The translations under genes and the position numbers were made by a program. This document shows, in pieces, positions 9,680 to 18,830 of a DNA stretch of 43,743 nucleotides. Each line of letters begins with the position of its first letter. Position 1 is the stretch's first letter. The notes beneath the pieces were generated by a model that saw only the letters and a list, made by a program, of their open reading frames with translations, was not told where the DNA came from and searched no databases. Origin of the DNA: Nitrospinota bacterium (GTDB taxonomy: Bacteria > Nitrospinota > Nitrospinia > Nitrospinales > VA-1); contig WAIB01000021.1 in NCBI GenBank assembly GCA_009873655.1, positions 1-43,743 on the forward strand, given 5' to 3'.

Positions 9680-9949
9680 TTAATTATTACTTTCAATAAT
9701 TTAAGTATAGAAAACTATATTTAAGTTTAAATATTTTGCGTTGTTGATATAAAGGGTATTTTATATAAATGCTGCCAATTTAACCTGAGGTTAACTGGAG
9801 CGAAGCTTTTGGGATGGGATGAACCCATATGGACGCATAAAATTTGACAGGCTAAATTCAACAAAGATTTAGAATAACAGATAGATTTTAATATTCCTAA
9901 ATAAAAATAATTATTTGTAACATATTGATTATTATATCATAATTTAATC
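9680..9949. other. AT-rich divergent intergenic region between typA and xerD
   Basis: 270 bases with much lower GC than the neighbours. It contains two small perfect hairpins: TTAACC/GGTTAA with loop TGA (9780-9794) and ATGGG/CCCAT with loop ATGAA (9814-9828). There is a perfect -35-like TTGACA at 9844-9849, but the best -10 (TAGAAT, 9870-9875) is 20 bases away, which is long. A second possible pair is TTGTTG (9741-9746) with TATAAA (9764-9769), spaced 17. No coding frame is seen. Confidence 0.45.
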
Positions 9950-10840
9950 ATGGACGATCTAATCCAGGAATTTTCAGATTATTTGCGGATTGAGAAAAGA
10001 AATTCACCTCATACAATATCTGCTTATCGGCGTGACCTGAGTCGGTTTTCCGCTGCATATTCAGGAGTATTAGTGGATTCTGTATCCACTGCCGATATCC
10101 GGAAATTTTTGATCACCTTGAAAAATCAGGGTTTGTCTACCGCAACTGTTGCCCGCAGTTTGTCGTCTATCAAGTCTTTTTTCAATTATCTTTGTCAGGA
10201 CAAACGGTTAAAAAATAATCCCGCAGAGATATTAGAATCTCCCAAAAGGTTGAGAAAACTGCCTGACACCCTGTCCCTCAACGATGTGGATATATTATTG
10301 AAAAGCCCCAATATGGAATCGGGTAGAGGAATTAGAGATAAGGCCATGCTGGAGATCCTTTATGCTACCGGTTTGAGGGTTTCGGAGTTGGTTAAGCTCA
10401 GGGTCAACCAGTTGGATTTGGAGGTAGGGTATCTGCGTGTCCTTGGAAAGGGAAGTAAAGAGCGTATTGTTCCCATAGGAAGCCTGGCCAAAAATGCTGT
10501 AAATAATTATGTTCTGAATTCCCGTCCCGTTTTTGTTTCAAAGCGGAGAGACGGTCATAAAACAGATGAACTGTTTGTCACCCGCAGGGGATATGGCATG
10601 ACCCGGCAGGGATTCTGGAAACTTTTAAAGGGTTATGTGACTCAAGCGCAAATCAGAGCCCGTGTTTCTCCCCATACCCTGAGGCATGCATTCGCGACCC
10701 ATCTGTTGGAACGAGGTGCCGATCTTCGTTCTGTTCAACAGATGCTAGGCCATTCTGATATTTCCACCACACAAATCTATACGCATATACTCGGCAAGAG
10801 AATGTTGGAAATTCACCATCAATTTCATCCCCGCTCGTGA
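9950..10840 (+). CDS. xerD: XerD-type tyrosine recombinase
   Basis: Site-specific recombinase that, with XerC, resolves chromosome dimers at dif during division. 296 residues, the standard Xer length. The N-terminal SAM-like core-binding domain covers about residues 1-85 (SPHTISAYRRDL) and the catalytic domain about 105-290. All catalytic residues are visible: Arg143 (GLRVSEL), Lys167 (GKGSKER), His242 and Arg245 (HTLRHAFATHLL), His268 (LGHSD) and nucleophile Tyr277. It resembles XerD more than XerC or an integrase because of its length and the HLLERGADLRSVQQMLGHS segment. It is not flanked by any att-like repeat or mobile genes, so a housekeeping role is likely. Confidence 0.93.
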   Translation: MDDLIQEFSDYLRIEKRNSPHTISAYRRDLSRFSAAYSGVLVDSVSTADIRKFLITLKNQGLSTATVARSLSSIKSFFNYLCQDKRLKNNPAEILESPKRLRKLPDTLSLNDVDILLKSPNMESGRGIRDKAMLEILYATGLRVSELVKLRVNQLDLEVGYLRVLGKGSKERIVPIGSLAKNAVNNYVLNSRPVFVSKRRDGHKTDELFVTRRGYGMTRQGFWKLLKGYVTQAQIRARVSPHTLRHAFATHLLERGADLRSVQQMLGHSDISTTQIYTHILGKRMLEIHHQFHPRS

Positions 10841-10863
10841 ACCGCTCCCGGGGAATTATTTTC

Positions 10864-10892
10864 TTGACTGGTTTTCCCAATAAAGCTAACAT
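10864..10892 (+). promoter_or_regulatory. candidate promoter of the yceD-rpmF-plsX-fab block
   Basis: TTGACT (10864-10869), a 17-base spacer and TAACAT (10887-10892) lie between xerD and yceD, about 70 bases before the yceD ATG. The -35 matches 5 of 6 and the -10 matches 4 of 6 consensus bases. Position and spacing are good, but this is by inspection only. Confidence 0.45.
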
Positions 10893-10963
10893 TCTGCTTT
10901 GCTATCCTTCCTTCTGATCTTGGTCTTCCGGGTTTTTAAAGGTTTTGAAATCAAAGGTCAAAG

Positions 10964-11494
10964 ATGATTTTTGAGATTGAGGATATTCCTGAAGGGGGTT
11001 TAAATCTGGATTTGCTCGCAGGCAAAGGGCAATTTGAAATAAACCAACAGGACTGTTCTTTAGCGGGTGATGTAAAGGTAAAAGGAAGACTTGTAAGGTT
11101 AGAGCAGGATGTCAGTTTTACGGGCGATTTGCAGGCGACCCTTCAGGTGGCTTGCACCCGATGTTTAAAACTGTTTCCCTACAATGTAAAAACAGGGATT
11201 AAAATTCATTTCATTCCCCGGGGGAAAGACCCCTCACCAGGAAATGAAATTGAAATTAAAGAAACAGATATCGAACAAGAGATCTATGAAGGGGGCCAGG
11301 TTGATTTAATAGGCCCGGTTAGAGACCAGATATTACTCGAAGTCCCTTTGATGCATTTATGCCGGGAAGATTGCAAGGGAATCTGCTCTGAATGCGGTAC
11401 CGATCTCAACTCGAATCAATGTGAATGTCAAAACGAAGGACAAATAGATCCGCGTCTTGCAGTGTTAAAAAATATTAAAGACAAGTTGAAATAG
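10964..11494 (+). CDS. yceD: YceD/DUF177 family protein
   Basis: A 176-residue member of the DUF177 family, which is nearly always encoded just before rpmF and is implicated in 23S rRNA processing or stability. Seen here: the family motif CTRCLKLF near residues 65-72 and a C-terminal cysteine-rich stretch with LCREDCKGICSECGTDLN followed by CEC, plausibly a zinc-binding knuckle. It lies directly upstream of rpmF with a 9-base gap, so the two are co-translated. Family assignment rests on the cysteine pattern together with this context. Confidence 0.9.
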   Translation: MIFEIEDIPEGGLNLDLLAGKGQFEINQQDCSLAGDVKVKGRLVRLEQDVSFTGDLQATLQVACTRCLKLFPYNVKTGIKIHFIPRGKDPSPGNEIEIKETDIEQEIYEGGQVDLIGPVRDQILLEVPLMHLCREDCKGICSECGTDLNSNQCECQNEGQIDPRLAVLKNIKDKLK

Positions 11495-11503
11495 GGAGAG
11501 AAC

Positions 11504-11686
11504 ATGGCAGTCCCAAAGAAAAAAACATCAAAGTCAAAACAGGGAAAAAGAAGATCTCATTTGAGTCTTAGTACCCCCTCCTATATGGAGTGCCCTCAGT
11601 GCCATGAAATGGCGCGGCCCCACCATGTTTGTGCTCATTGTGGTTATTATAAGGGCAAAGAAATAATGGAAGTTGAAGCGGTCTGA
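11504..11686 (+). CDS. rpmF: 50S ribosomal protein L32
   Basis: 60-residue L32. The lysine-rich start MAVPKKKTSKSKQGKRRSH is diagnostic, followed by a four-cysteine zinc ribbon (Cys30, Cys33, Cys43, Cys46). The zinc-binding form of L32 is therefore used. A good Shine-Dalgarno (AGGGAGAG) precedes the ATG. It is encoded between yceD and plsX, an arrangement conserved across many phyla that couples ribosome and lipid synthesis. Confidence 0.97.
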   Translation: MAVPKKKTSKSKQGKRRSHLSLSTPSYMECPQCHEMARPHHVCAHCGYYKGKEIMEVEAV

Positions 11687-11760
11687 TTTTCTTTGTTCTG
11701 GTTATTTCGTAATCCTCACTAAAGGTTTCCTGCAGTCCAGTTAAAAGGAAGGAGTCTGGG

Positions 11761-12882
11761 ATGAAAATCGTGGTTGATGCCATGGGAGGCGACCATGCCC
11801 CGGAGGCCATTGTTGAAGGCGCTGTGCTGGCAGCGCGCGAGTTCAATACCAATATCATCCTTACAGGAATAACTGAAAGGATTCAAGCCGAATTAGATAA
11901 GCACGATCCTGACCGCACATTATCCATTGATATAGTTCATGCAGACGAAATTGTGGAAATGCATGAAATACCCGGAAAGGTTTTACGTTCCAAGCGGAAA
12001 TCTTCAATGAAAGTCGGCCTGGATCTTTTAAAGCAAAAAGAGGGTTCAGCTTTTGTAAGCGCGGGAAACACGGGTGCGGTTCTCGCTTATTCCACCGTAA
12101 TTCTCAGGCCGGTAAAAGGGGTTGACCGTCCAGCCATCGCTATTCAGCTGCCCACTTTAAAAGGAACCTCCATTCTTCTGGATGCAGGCGCAAATGTGGA
12201 CTGTAAAGCCAATCAGCTTTTCCAGTTTGGGATAATGGGGCATGTCTTTGCAGAGTATATTCTGGAAAAAGAAAATCCCAGTGTTGGACTTTTGAGTATT
12301 GGCGAAGAAGATAGCAAGGGTAATGAGATTGTAAAAGAAACTTTTCAGATGTTGAAAAAAAGCCATATTAATTTTATGGGAAACGTTGAAGGAAAAGAGG
12401 TTTATCGTGGGAATGCGGATGTCATTGTCTGTGATGGTTTTACGGGAAATGTTGCTTTAAAAATTAGTGAAAGCCTGGCTGAAATGATAGGATCCAACCT
12501 CAAACTTATGTTTCAGAGCAATTGGCTCAGCAAACTGGGGTACTTATTTTTAAAACCCCAGCTGGTTGAGTTTAAAAAGAAAGTGGATCATTCTGAAACA
12601 GGAGGCGCTCCTTTGTTGGGGGTGAACGGAGTGGTGATCATCGCACACGGCAGTTCCTCACCGAAGGCGATTAAAAATGCCATAAACCGTGCCCATGAAC
12701 TGAGTGAGAAAAATTTAATCGATCATATCAAGCAGGATATCGAACTGAACCTTGCCGATGTAGAGAGTCAAAAAGGAACTCTCTGGAAGCAGATAAAAAA
12801 TATTGCGTTTGGAAATGAAGGCTCAGAACCAAAGGGAGAAGACGACCCCCCACCCACCGACTCAAACTCTAAAGAAAGCTGA
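11761..12882 (+). CDS. plsX: phosphate acyltransferase PlsX
   Basis: Converts acyl-ACP to acyl-phosphate for PlsY, the first committed step of phospholipid synthesis at the inner membrane surface. 373 residues, slightly longer than the usual 330-350. The start MKIVVDAMGGDHAPE is the family signature; SAGNTGAVLAYS, LLDAGANVDC, GFTGNVALK and GGAPLLGVNG are also present. The C-terminal 25 residues are acidic and proline/serine-rich (EDDPPPTDSNS) and look like a disordered extension. A strong Shine-Dalgarno (AAGGAAGGAG) sits before the ATG. Confidence 0.97.
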   Translation: MKIVVDAMGGDHAPEAIVEGAVLAAREFNTNIILTGITERIQAELDKHDPDRTLSIDIVHADEIVEMHEIPGKVLRSKRKSSMKVGLDLLKQKEGSAFVSAGNTGAVLAYSTVILRPVKGVDRPAIAIQLPTLKGTSILLDAGANVDCKANQLFQFGIMGHVFAEYILEKENPSVGLLSIGEEDSKGNEIVKETFQMLKKSHINFMGNVEGKEVYRGNADVIVCDGFTGNVALKISESLAEMIGSNLKLMFQSNWLSKLGYLFLKPQLVEFKKKVDHSETGGAPLLGVNGVVIIAHGSSSPKAIKNAINRAHELSEKNLIDHIKQDIELNLADVESQKGTLWKQIKNIAFGNEGSEPKGEDDPPPTDSNSKES

Positions 12883-12896
12883 TATCTCTTTCTAAA

Positions 12897-13898
12897 ATGA
12901 ATCCTTCTTCTTTATTTAAAGCTGCGGTTGCGGGTACCGGGTCCTACCTGCCGGATAAAGTCCTTACCAATAAGGATTTGGAAAATACCCTGGACACATC
13001 GGATGAGTGGATTACAACAAGGACAGGAATTAAAGAAAGAAGAATTGCTGCAGATAATGAGTCAGCTTCAACCATGGCTTTTGAAGCAGGCAAGAAAGCT
13101 CTTTCGTCTGCCAGGCTGGAACCGGAACAGGTGGACATGGTTATTGTATGCACTTCCACCCCTGATGTTTTGTTTCCCTCAACGGCCTGCTTTGTCCAAA
13201 AGGAGTTGGGAGCGGTAAACTCAGCTGCTTACGATATTTCTGCCGTTTGTTCGGGTTTTGTTTTCGGGTTGTCCATTGCCGAACAATACCTTAAAACAGG
13301 GCGCTATGATCACATTCTCGTTATTGGGAGTGAAGCGAATTCAAGAATTGTGGATTGGTCGGACCGTTCTACCTGCATTCTTTTTGGGGATGGAGCAGGC
13401 GCGGTCTTGTTGAAAAAAACTGATCAGGAAGAACCGGTTGGAATCCTGTCTTCGCACATTTATTCCGATGGGGCTTTGACCGACCTTATCGTGGTTCCAG
13501 GGGGGATTGGTACGACGGGTGTTAACAAACAGGATATTGATGACAATAAATATTTTATAAAGATGTCCGGTAATGCCACTTTTAAAGTCGCAGTAAAAAG
13601 GATGGCGAACGTCATACAGGAGGCTTTAGACTTTAATGAAATTAAGATGGAAGAGGTCAGCCTGCTTCTTCCTCATCAGGCAAATCAGAGAATCGTGAGT
13701 GCCGTGGCGGAAAAATTAAACTTTCCAGAGGAAAAAATTTATATGACCATTCAAAAATATGGAAACACATCGGCTGCGTCCATCCCCATAGGTATTGCGG
13801 ATGCCATGGAGGAAGGAAAAATAAAACCGGGTGACGTATCCGTTTTAGGCGTGGTGGGTGCGGGTTTGACCTGGGGATCGGCGGTGATCAAATGGTAA
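12897..13898 (+). CDS. fabH: beta-ketoacyl-ACP synthase III
   Basis: Condenses acetyl-CoA with malonyl-ACP to start fatty acid synthesis. 333 residues, normal for FabH. The catalytic triad is visible: Cys118 (ISAVCSGFVFGL), His260 (LLPHQANQRI) and Asn290 (YGNTSAAS). The N-terminal GTGSYLPDKVLTN and DEWITTRTGIKERR are family signatures. It starts 14 bases after plsX and overlaps fabD by 7 bases, which implies translational coupling. Confidence 0.97.
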   Translation: MNPSSLFKAAVAGTGSYLPDKVLTNKDLENTLDTSDEWITTRTGIKERRIAADNESASTMAFEAGKKALSSARLEPEQVDMVIVCTSTPDVLFPSTACFVQKELGAVNSAAYDISAVCSGFVFGLSIAEQYLKTGRYDHILVIGSEANSRIVDWSDRSTCILFGDGAGAVLLKKTDQEEPVGILSSHIYSDGALTDLIVVPGGIGTTGVNKQDIDDNKYFIKMSGNATFKVAVKRMANVIQEALDFNEIKMEEVSLLLPHQANQRIVSAVAEKLNFPEEKIYMTIQKYGNTSAASIPIGIADAMEEGKIKPGDVSVLGVVGAGLTWGSAVIKW

Positions 13899-14827
13899 AA
13901 ATAGCCTTTGTTTTTCCTGGTCAGGGATCGCAGTTCATAGGTATGGGCAAGGATTTTTATGACCATGTCCCGGAAGCAAAGAAATTGTTCGAAGAGGCCA
14001 ATGAAGTCCTCGGGTATGATCTTGCAAGTATTTGTTTTAATGGTCCGGAAGAGTCTCTAAAGTTGACGGAAAATACCCAGCCCGCCTTGCTGGTACACAG
14101 TACAATGGCCTTGAAAATGATAAGGGAAAATGGTATTAATTCCGTACTTGCTGCCGGTCATAGTCTGGGTGAATTTTCGGCATTGGTAGCCGCAGGCGCG
14201 CTGAAGTTTCGGGATGCTGTCCGTTTGGTGCGATTGCGTGGTCAGTTTATGCAGGAAGCAGTGCCCGTGGGGGTTGGCTCTATGGCCGCTATTATCGGGT
14301 TGCCTGTAGAAACCATTCAGGAATTATGCGATAAGGTTTCCAGTGACTCTAACCTTGTCCAACCGGCAAATTTGAACAGTCCGGTTCAGACCGTAATTGC
14401 CGGACACAAGGAATCCGTAGATAGGGTTTCAAAAGATGCATTGGCGGCAGGGGCAAAAAAAGCCGTTGTGCTTCCAGTTAGCGCGCCATTTCACAGTGCG
14501 CTCATGAAACCCGCAGAAGTCAAACTTCAAAAAGAGTTAGAAGATACCGAGTTTTACGATCTGTCCTTTCCTATTATTAACAATATCGAGGCAAAACCCA
14601 TTACTAAAGGAATTGAAGCAAGAGAGTCCTTAGTTAAACAGGTATGCTCTCCGGTTCGCTGGGCTGAAACAATGCAGTCAATTATAGATCATAAAATAAA
14701 TACGGTAATTGAACTGGGTTCAGGAAAAGTGTTGAGCGGGTTAATGAAAAGGTTTGATAAAAGTGTTAATTGTTATCAAGTAAGTGACAGGGATTCCCTT
14801 TCACAAACACTTTCTGCCTTAAATTAA
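13892..14827 (+). CDS. fabD: malonyl-CoA:ACP transacylase
   Basis: Transfers malonyl from CoA to acyl carrier protein. 311 residues, the usual length. FVFPGQGSQFIGMG is at the N terminus; the nucleophile elbow is AAGHSLGEF (Ser91), and the partner histidine is His201 in SAPFHSALM. It overlaps the 3' end of fabH by 7 bases in another frame. Neighbours on both sides belong to the same pathway. Confidence 0.97.
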   Translation: MVKIAFVFPGQGSQFIGMGKDFYDHVPEAKKLFEEANEVLGYDLASICFNGPEESLKLTENTQPALLVHSTMALKMIRENGINSVLAAGHSLGEFSALVAAGALKFRDAVRLVRLRGQFMQEAVPVGVGSMAAIIGLPVETIQELCDKVSSDSNLVQPANLNSPVQTVIAGHKESVDRVSKDALAAGAKKAVVLPVSAPFHSALMKPAEVKLQKELEDTEFYDLSFPIINNIEAKPITKGIEARESLVKQVCSPVRWAETMQSIIDHKINTVIELGSGKVLSGLMKRFDKSVNCYQVSDRDSLSQTLSALN

Positions 14828-14845
14828 GATAAAACTGGAAAGCAG

Positions 14846-15586
14846 ATGGAATTAAATGGAAAGATTGCTCTCGTAACAGGGGGCGCACAAGGTATAGGAA
14901 GAACCATTAGTGAAGAGTTGGCAGAGCAGGGTGCCCATGTTATTTTGGGGGATGTCAACCTGGAGGGTGCTGAAAAAACAGCTGCCGAAATAAAGGAAAA
15001 GGGAAGTAAAGCATCTGCGGTTAAAATAGATGTTTCAAATGCCTCTGATGTCCAAGGTGTTTTTGATTTGATTATAAAAGAGTATAAACCCGTCGATATT
15101 GTAGTAAACAATGCTGGGATCACCCGGGATGGTCTGCTGGTGCGTATGAAAGAAGTGGACTGGGATCTTGTATTAAACATAAATTTAAAAGGCAGTTTTC
15201 TTTGCAGCCAGCAAGCTGCAAAACAAATGATGAAACAAAAAAGCGGTGCGATTGTAAATATTGCATCCATTGTCGGTGTCATGGGGAATTATGGCCAGGC
15301 TAATTACTCGGCATCAAAAGCAGGTTTAATTGGTTTTACCAAAACCCTGGCCAGGGAGGTGGCGCCGCGAGGAATTCGTGCAAATGCCATCGCGCCCGGG
15401 TTTATTGATACTGAAATGACTCGGGTTTTGGAAGAATCCGTTCGTGAGAAACTGATTGAGCAGATTCCACTCGCCAGATTAGGGCAACCTGAAGATGTCG
15501 CACGTTGCGTATCTTTTCTGGTTTCCGAAAAGGCGAGTTATATTACGGGACAAGTTATAAATATAAACGGTGGTATGTTGATGTAA
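14846..15586 (+). CDS. fabG: 3-oxoacyl-ACP reductase
   Basis: NADPH-dependent short-chain dehydrogenase for the first reduction in fatty acid elongation. 246 residues. Rossmann motif TGGAQGIGR, structural NNAG, and catalytic Ser141, Tyr154 and Lys158 (YSASK) are all visible, and the C-terminal TGQVININGGMLM is characteristic of FabG. It lies 18 bases after fabD and just before acpP. Confidence 0.97.
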   Translation: MELNGKIALVTGGAQGIGRTISEELAEQGAHVILGDVNLEGAEKTAAEIKEKGSKASAVKIDVSNASDVQGVFDLIIKEYKPVDIVVNNAGITRDGLLVRMKEVDWDLVLNINLKGSFLCSQQAAKQMMKQKSGAIVNIASIVGVMGNYGQANYSASKAGLIGFTKTLAREVAPRGIRANAIAPGFIDTEMTRVLEESVREKLIEQIPLARLGQPEDVARCVSFLVSEKASYITGQVININGGMLM

Positions 15587-15610
15587 TTCCAACTAGGAGT
15601 TTGAAAAATT

Positions 15611-15844
15611 ATGTCTGTTGAAGAAAAAGTTAAAGAAATTATTGTCGATCAATTGGGAGTAGACGAAAAGCAAGTAAACTCGGATGCCTCCTTTATTGAT
15701 GATCTGGGTGCAGATTCTTTGGACACCGTAGAATTGGTCATGGCTCTTGAAGAGGAATTTGATATTGAGATTCCTGATGAAGATGCTGAAAAAATAGCTA
15801 CTGTTCAAAATGCAGTCGACTATATTAAAGATCAAACAAATTAG
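15611..15844 (+). CDS. acpP: acyl carrier protein
   Basis: 77-residue acidic carrier protein that holds the growing acyl chain on a 4'-phosphopantetheine. The attachment site is Ser36 in the signature [16 protein letters not shown]. Length, acidity and position between fabG and fabF are all standard. A Shine-Dalgarno-like AGGAG lies in the sequence just before the ATG. Confidence 0.98.
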   Translation: MSVEEKVKEIIVDQLGVDEKQVNSDASFIDDLGADSLDTVELVMALEEEFDIEIPDEDAEKIATVQNAVDYIKDQTN

Positions 15845-15872
15845 ATTTCCTTCCTCAACCCTGAGGTGAATA

Positions 15873-17114
15873 ATGAAAAAACGAGTAGTAGTTACCGGGC
15901 TGGGGATCGTTTCTCCTTTAGGGTTAGGGGTGAAAGCCAATGAAGAGGCCTTGTTCAAAGGTCTTTCAGGTGTTGATTTTATAAAAAGCTTTACTCCTGA
16001 TGATGACTTCCCTGTTAAAATTGCGGGTGAAGTAAAAGATTTTGATCCGAAGGATTATATCGATCATAAAGAAATTAAAAAAATGGATCGGTTTATCCAC
16101 TATGCCATGGCCTGCAGTGATATGGCTATGGAAGAATCGGGTCTGGTGATAAATGACTCCAATGCGGAAAGGGTTGGGGTCATTATTGGAGTCGGTCTTG
16201 GCGGTCTCCCCGCAATCGAAAAATACCACGATATTTATAAAGAACGAGGGGTGAAAAAAATCACCCCTTTTTTCATACCTATGCTGATCGCCAATCTGGC
16301 ATCGGGTCAGGTTTCCATTCATAAGGGCGCTAAAGGTCCCAACTCCTGCGTTGTTACCGCTTGCGCAACAGGCACCCACTCTATTGGGGAGGCGGCCCGG
16401 CTAATCCAATACGGAGATGCCGATGTTATGTTTGCGGGTGGAACAGAATCCGTCATTACTCCCCTTTGTGTAGGCGGATTCAATGCTGCCAAGGCTTTGT
16501 CTCACCGTAATGATGATCCTCAGGGGGCCAGTAGACCTTTTGATCTGGACCGGGATGGATTCGTAATCGGCGAAGGCTGTGGCGTGTTGATCCTTGAAGA
16601 ATTGGAATTTGCCAAAAAAAGAGGGGCCCCTATACTTGGAGAAATAATCGGCTATGCATTAAATGGTGATGCTCACCATATTACTGCTACGGCACCCGAG
16701 GGCGAAGGGGCGGCCCGCTGTATGAACATGGCATTAAATAACGCCGGGATCAATAAAGAGGATGTAGACTATATCAACGCCCACGGAACTTCAACAGCAG
16801 CAGATGCCACCGAAACCCAGGCTATAAAGACCGTATTTAAGGATCACGCCAGAAACCTTGCAGTCAGTTCAACCAAATCCATGACGGGACACCTTTTGGG
16901 TGCAGCGGGAGGAGTCGAAGCCATCTACACACTCATGGCAATTAAAAATGGAACACTGCCTCCTACAATCAATTACACCACACCGGACCCGGAATGTGAC
17001 TTGGATTATGTCCCGAATCAAGCCCGCGAAGCAGATTTAAATATTTGCATATCCAACTCTTTTGGTTTTGGCGGAACAAATGGAGTATTGGTCTTTAAAA
17101 AATTCAACGGATAG
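15873..17114 (+). CDS. fabF: beta-ketoacyl-ACP synthase II
   Basis: Elongating condensing enzyme of fatty acid synthesis. 413 residues, the usual length. The Cys-His-His triad is visible: Cys164 (VTACATGTHS), His304 (NAHGTSTAADATE) and His340 (SMTGHLLGAAG). The C-terminal SNSFGFGGTNG loop is also present. It sits between acpP and rnc, as in many bacteria. Confidence 0.98.
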   Translation: MKKRVVVTGLGIVSPLGLGVKANEEALFKGLSGVDFIKSFTPDDDFPVKIAGEVKDFDPKDYIDHKEIKKMDRFIHYAMACSDMAMEESGLVINDSNAERVGVIIGVGLGGLPAIEKYHDIYKERGVKKITPFFIPMLIANLASGQVSIHKGAKGPNSCVVTACATGTHSIGEAARLIQYGDADVMFAGGTESVITPLCVGGFNAAKALSHRNDDPQGASRPFDLDRDGFVIGEGCGVLILEELEFAKKRGAPILGEIIGYALNGDAHHITATAPEGEGAARCMNMALNNAGINKEDVDYINAHGTSTAADATETQAIKTVFKDHARNLAVSSTKSMTGHLLGAAGGVEAIYTLMAIKNGTLPPTINYTTPDPECDLDYVPNQAREADLNICISNSFGFGGTNGVLVFKKFNG

Positions 17115-17143
17115 GCTTGAATATAGATTTTTCCGAAAACCGA

Positions 17144-17836
17144 ATGAAAGAGTTGTCCTCTCTGCAGAATAAGATCAACTTTAAGTTTTCTGACCTGGAA
17201 TTACTCAATAAAGCCCTCACCCATAAATCATACGCAAACGAAAAAAGCAAAAGCCTGAAACACAACGAACGTCTGGAGTTTTTGGGAGATTCAGTTCTGG
17301 ATATTCTTGTAAGTGACTTCCTGGTCCATAAATATAGTGACTTTGCAGAAGGGATCTTGTCAAAAATTCGGGCCGCTGTTGTCAATGAATCCTGTTTGGC
17401 AAAATTAGCCAGGAAAATCAACCTGGGGGATTACCTGCTATTAGGAAAAGGGGAAGACCTTTCAGGCGGGAGAAATAAACCATCTATACTTGCGGATGCC
17501 TTTGAAGCACTGGCAGGTGCCGTATTTCGCGATGGCAGGTTGGATGCGGCTTCCAATATTTTTCTTCCATTGCTGATAGAGGAAATTGAAAACACTGCTG
17601 AATCCTGGTCTTTCAGAGATTTCAAGAGTGACCTTCAAGAATATACACAGAATAAACTTGTTTGCATTCCCTCCTATAAAGTGGTCAGAGAAATGGGTCC
17701 GGATCACGCAAAAGAATTTGAAGTGGTAGTAATGATAAAAAATGAGGTTCAGGGAAAGGGGCTTGGCAAAAGCAAAAAAGAGGCAGAGCAGGCAGCCGCT
17801 AAAATCGCCATGGAGAATTTTTCTCAAGAATTCTGA
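17144..17836 (+). CDS. rnc: ribonuclease III
   Basis: Double-strand-specific endoribonuclease for rRNA and mRNA processing. The catalytic domain (about residues 1-145) has the signature NERLEFLGDSVLD and the second acidic site LADAFEALAGAVFRDG; the C-terminal dsRNA-binding domain (about 155-228) ends in GKSKKEAEQAAAKIAM. I take the ATG at 17144, giving 230 residues as in the family; an in-frame TTG at 17117, only two bases after the fabF stop, would add nine residues. Neither start has a strong Shine-Dalgarno. It is the last of the lipid block genes, the usual place for rnc. Confidence 0.95.
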   Translation: MKELSSLQNKINFKFSDLELLNKALTHKSYANEKSKSLKHNERLEFLGDSVLDILVSDFLVHKYSDFAEGILSKIRAAVVNESCLAKLARKINLGDYLLLGKGEDLSGGRNKPSILADAFEALAGAVFRDGRLDAASNIFLPLLIEEIENTAESWSFRDFKSDLQEYTQNKLVCIPSYKVVREMGPDHAKEFEVVVMIKNEVQGKGLGKSKKEAEQAAAKIAMENFSQEF

Positions 17837-17914
17837 TTTAATATTCACCCATACAAAGAGACTGGGATAAAATAAACACCTCTATTTATTGCGACGAATA
17901 AAAAGTTAGCGGAT

Positions 17915-18325
17915 ATGCTTGAAGAGTGGATTCTTAAAAAGAAGGAAATTGAAAATTCCAAAAATGATTTAAAAGGCGCGGATCTCTGCAACGCCAAGCT
18001 CATGCAAGCCAAATTAAATGGGGCTTGTTTGGAAGATGCCGACTTAACAGCCGCCTATTTGATCAAGGCGGATCTGAGCAAAGCTAATCTTTCTGGAGCG
18101 GATTTGACCCAGGCTGTGTTGAGTGAAGCGGATCTTTCTGGAGCGGATCTGGAAGGAGCCGAACTTACGGACACCTTTTTAAATGGGGCCAATCTAAAAG
18201 ACGTTCTTAACCTCACCTGCGATCAAATTGATTTGGCAAATTATGACAAGGAAACGATTTTTCCTGACTATATAACAATTAAATGGTCATCGGATGGTTT
18301 TTGTGAATGCATCGAAAATAATTAG
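17915..18325 (+). CDS. pentapeptide-repeat protein
   Basis: 136 residues with roughly 14 tandem A(D/N)LxX pentapeptides between residues 18 and 92, such as GADLTQAVLSEADLSGADLE. Such repeats fold into a right-handed quadrilateral beta-helix; functions in the superfamily are varied and mostly unknown, with DNA-gyrase-protecting mimics the best-known subgroup. The C-terminal 40 residues leave the repeat (LANYDKETIFPDY) and are typical of the short cytosolic members. No signal peptide is seen. A 17-base exact repeat inside the gene (18087-18103 and 18132-18148) points to recent internal duplication. The next gene follows within 20 bases. Confidence 0.88.
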   Translation: MLEEWILKKKEIENSKNDLKGADLCNAKLMQAKLNGACLEDADLTAAYLIKADLSKANLSGADLTQAVLSEADLSGADLEGAELTDTFLNGANLKDVLNLTCDQIDLANYDKETIFPDYITIKWSSDGFCECIENN

Positions 18326-18343
18326 TTGCAGGAAATCCATGTT

Positions 18344-18817
18344 ATGAAAGAAAAAGATATCCTTGACCTGATGGCAGATATTCCATTTTTCAAACCTTTC
18401 ACCCTGAAAGAAAAGAAAATACTGGCATCCACTGATACCCACATAGTCCAATTCAGGAAGGGGGAGCAGCTGATCCGTCAAGGCGATAAAGACTCTACGA
18501 TATTTGTATTGCTCAAGGGGAATCTTGCTATTACCAAAAATGAAGTTCCCGATGCAGAACTGAACACGTTAAGTGCAGGGGCCATTTTTGGCGAGGTTCC
18601 TTTAATTACAGGGAAGCCTCGTTCAACCAATGTCATCGCAAAGAAAAAAGTCATTGTTTTGAAAATGGATAGTTATCTTTTAAAGACATTGGACCCCGTA
18701 ATATTAAATAAATTTAAAGATCATCTTTTAAAAATATTGATCAGTAGATTGGATGAAATGAATTCAGCCATGGCTGCTTTTAAACAGGAATTTGAAAAAA
18801 TGTATAGGCGCCTATAA
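18344..18817 (+). CDS. cyclic-nucleotide-binding-domain protein without output domain
   Basis: 157 residues from the ATG at 18344, which has the Shine-Dalgarno AGGAAA; an in-frame TTG at 18326 is the longer alternative. Residues about 10-125 form one cNMP-binding beta-roll: IPFFKPFT, GEQLIRQGDKDSTIFVLLKG and a phosphate-binding cassette FGEVPLITGKPRSTNVIA that keeps the Glu and Arg. A helical tail follows, and no helix-turn-helix or enzyme domain is present, so unlike Crp it cannot bind DNA itself. It may act through a partner. It sits between the pentapeptide-repeat gene and a small membrane protein gene. Confidence 0.87.
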   Translation: MKEKDILDLMADIPFFKPFTLKEKKILASTDTHIVQFRKGEQLIRQGDKDSTIFVLLKGNLAITKNEVPDAELNTLSAGAIFGEVPLITGKPRSTNVIAKKKVIVLKMDSYLLKTLDPVILNKFKDHLLKILISRLDEMNSAMAAFKQEFEKMYRRL

Positions 18818-18830
18818 TAGCGCCTGTTTA

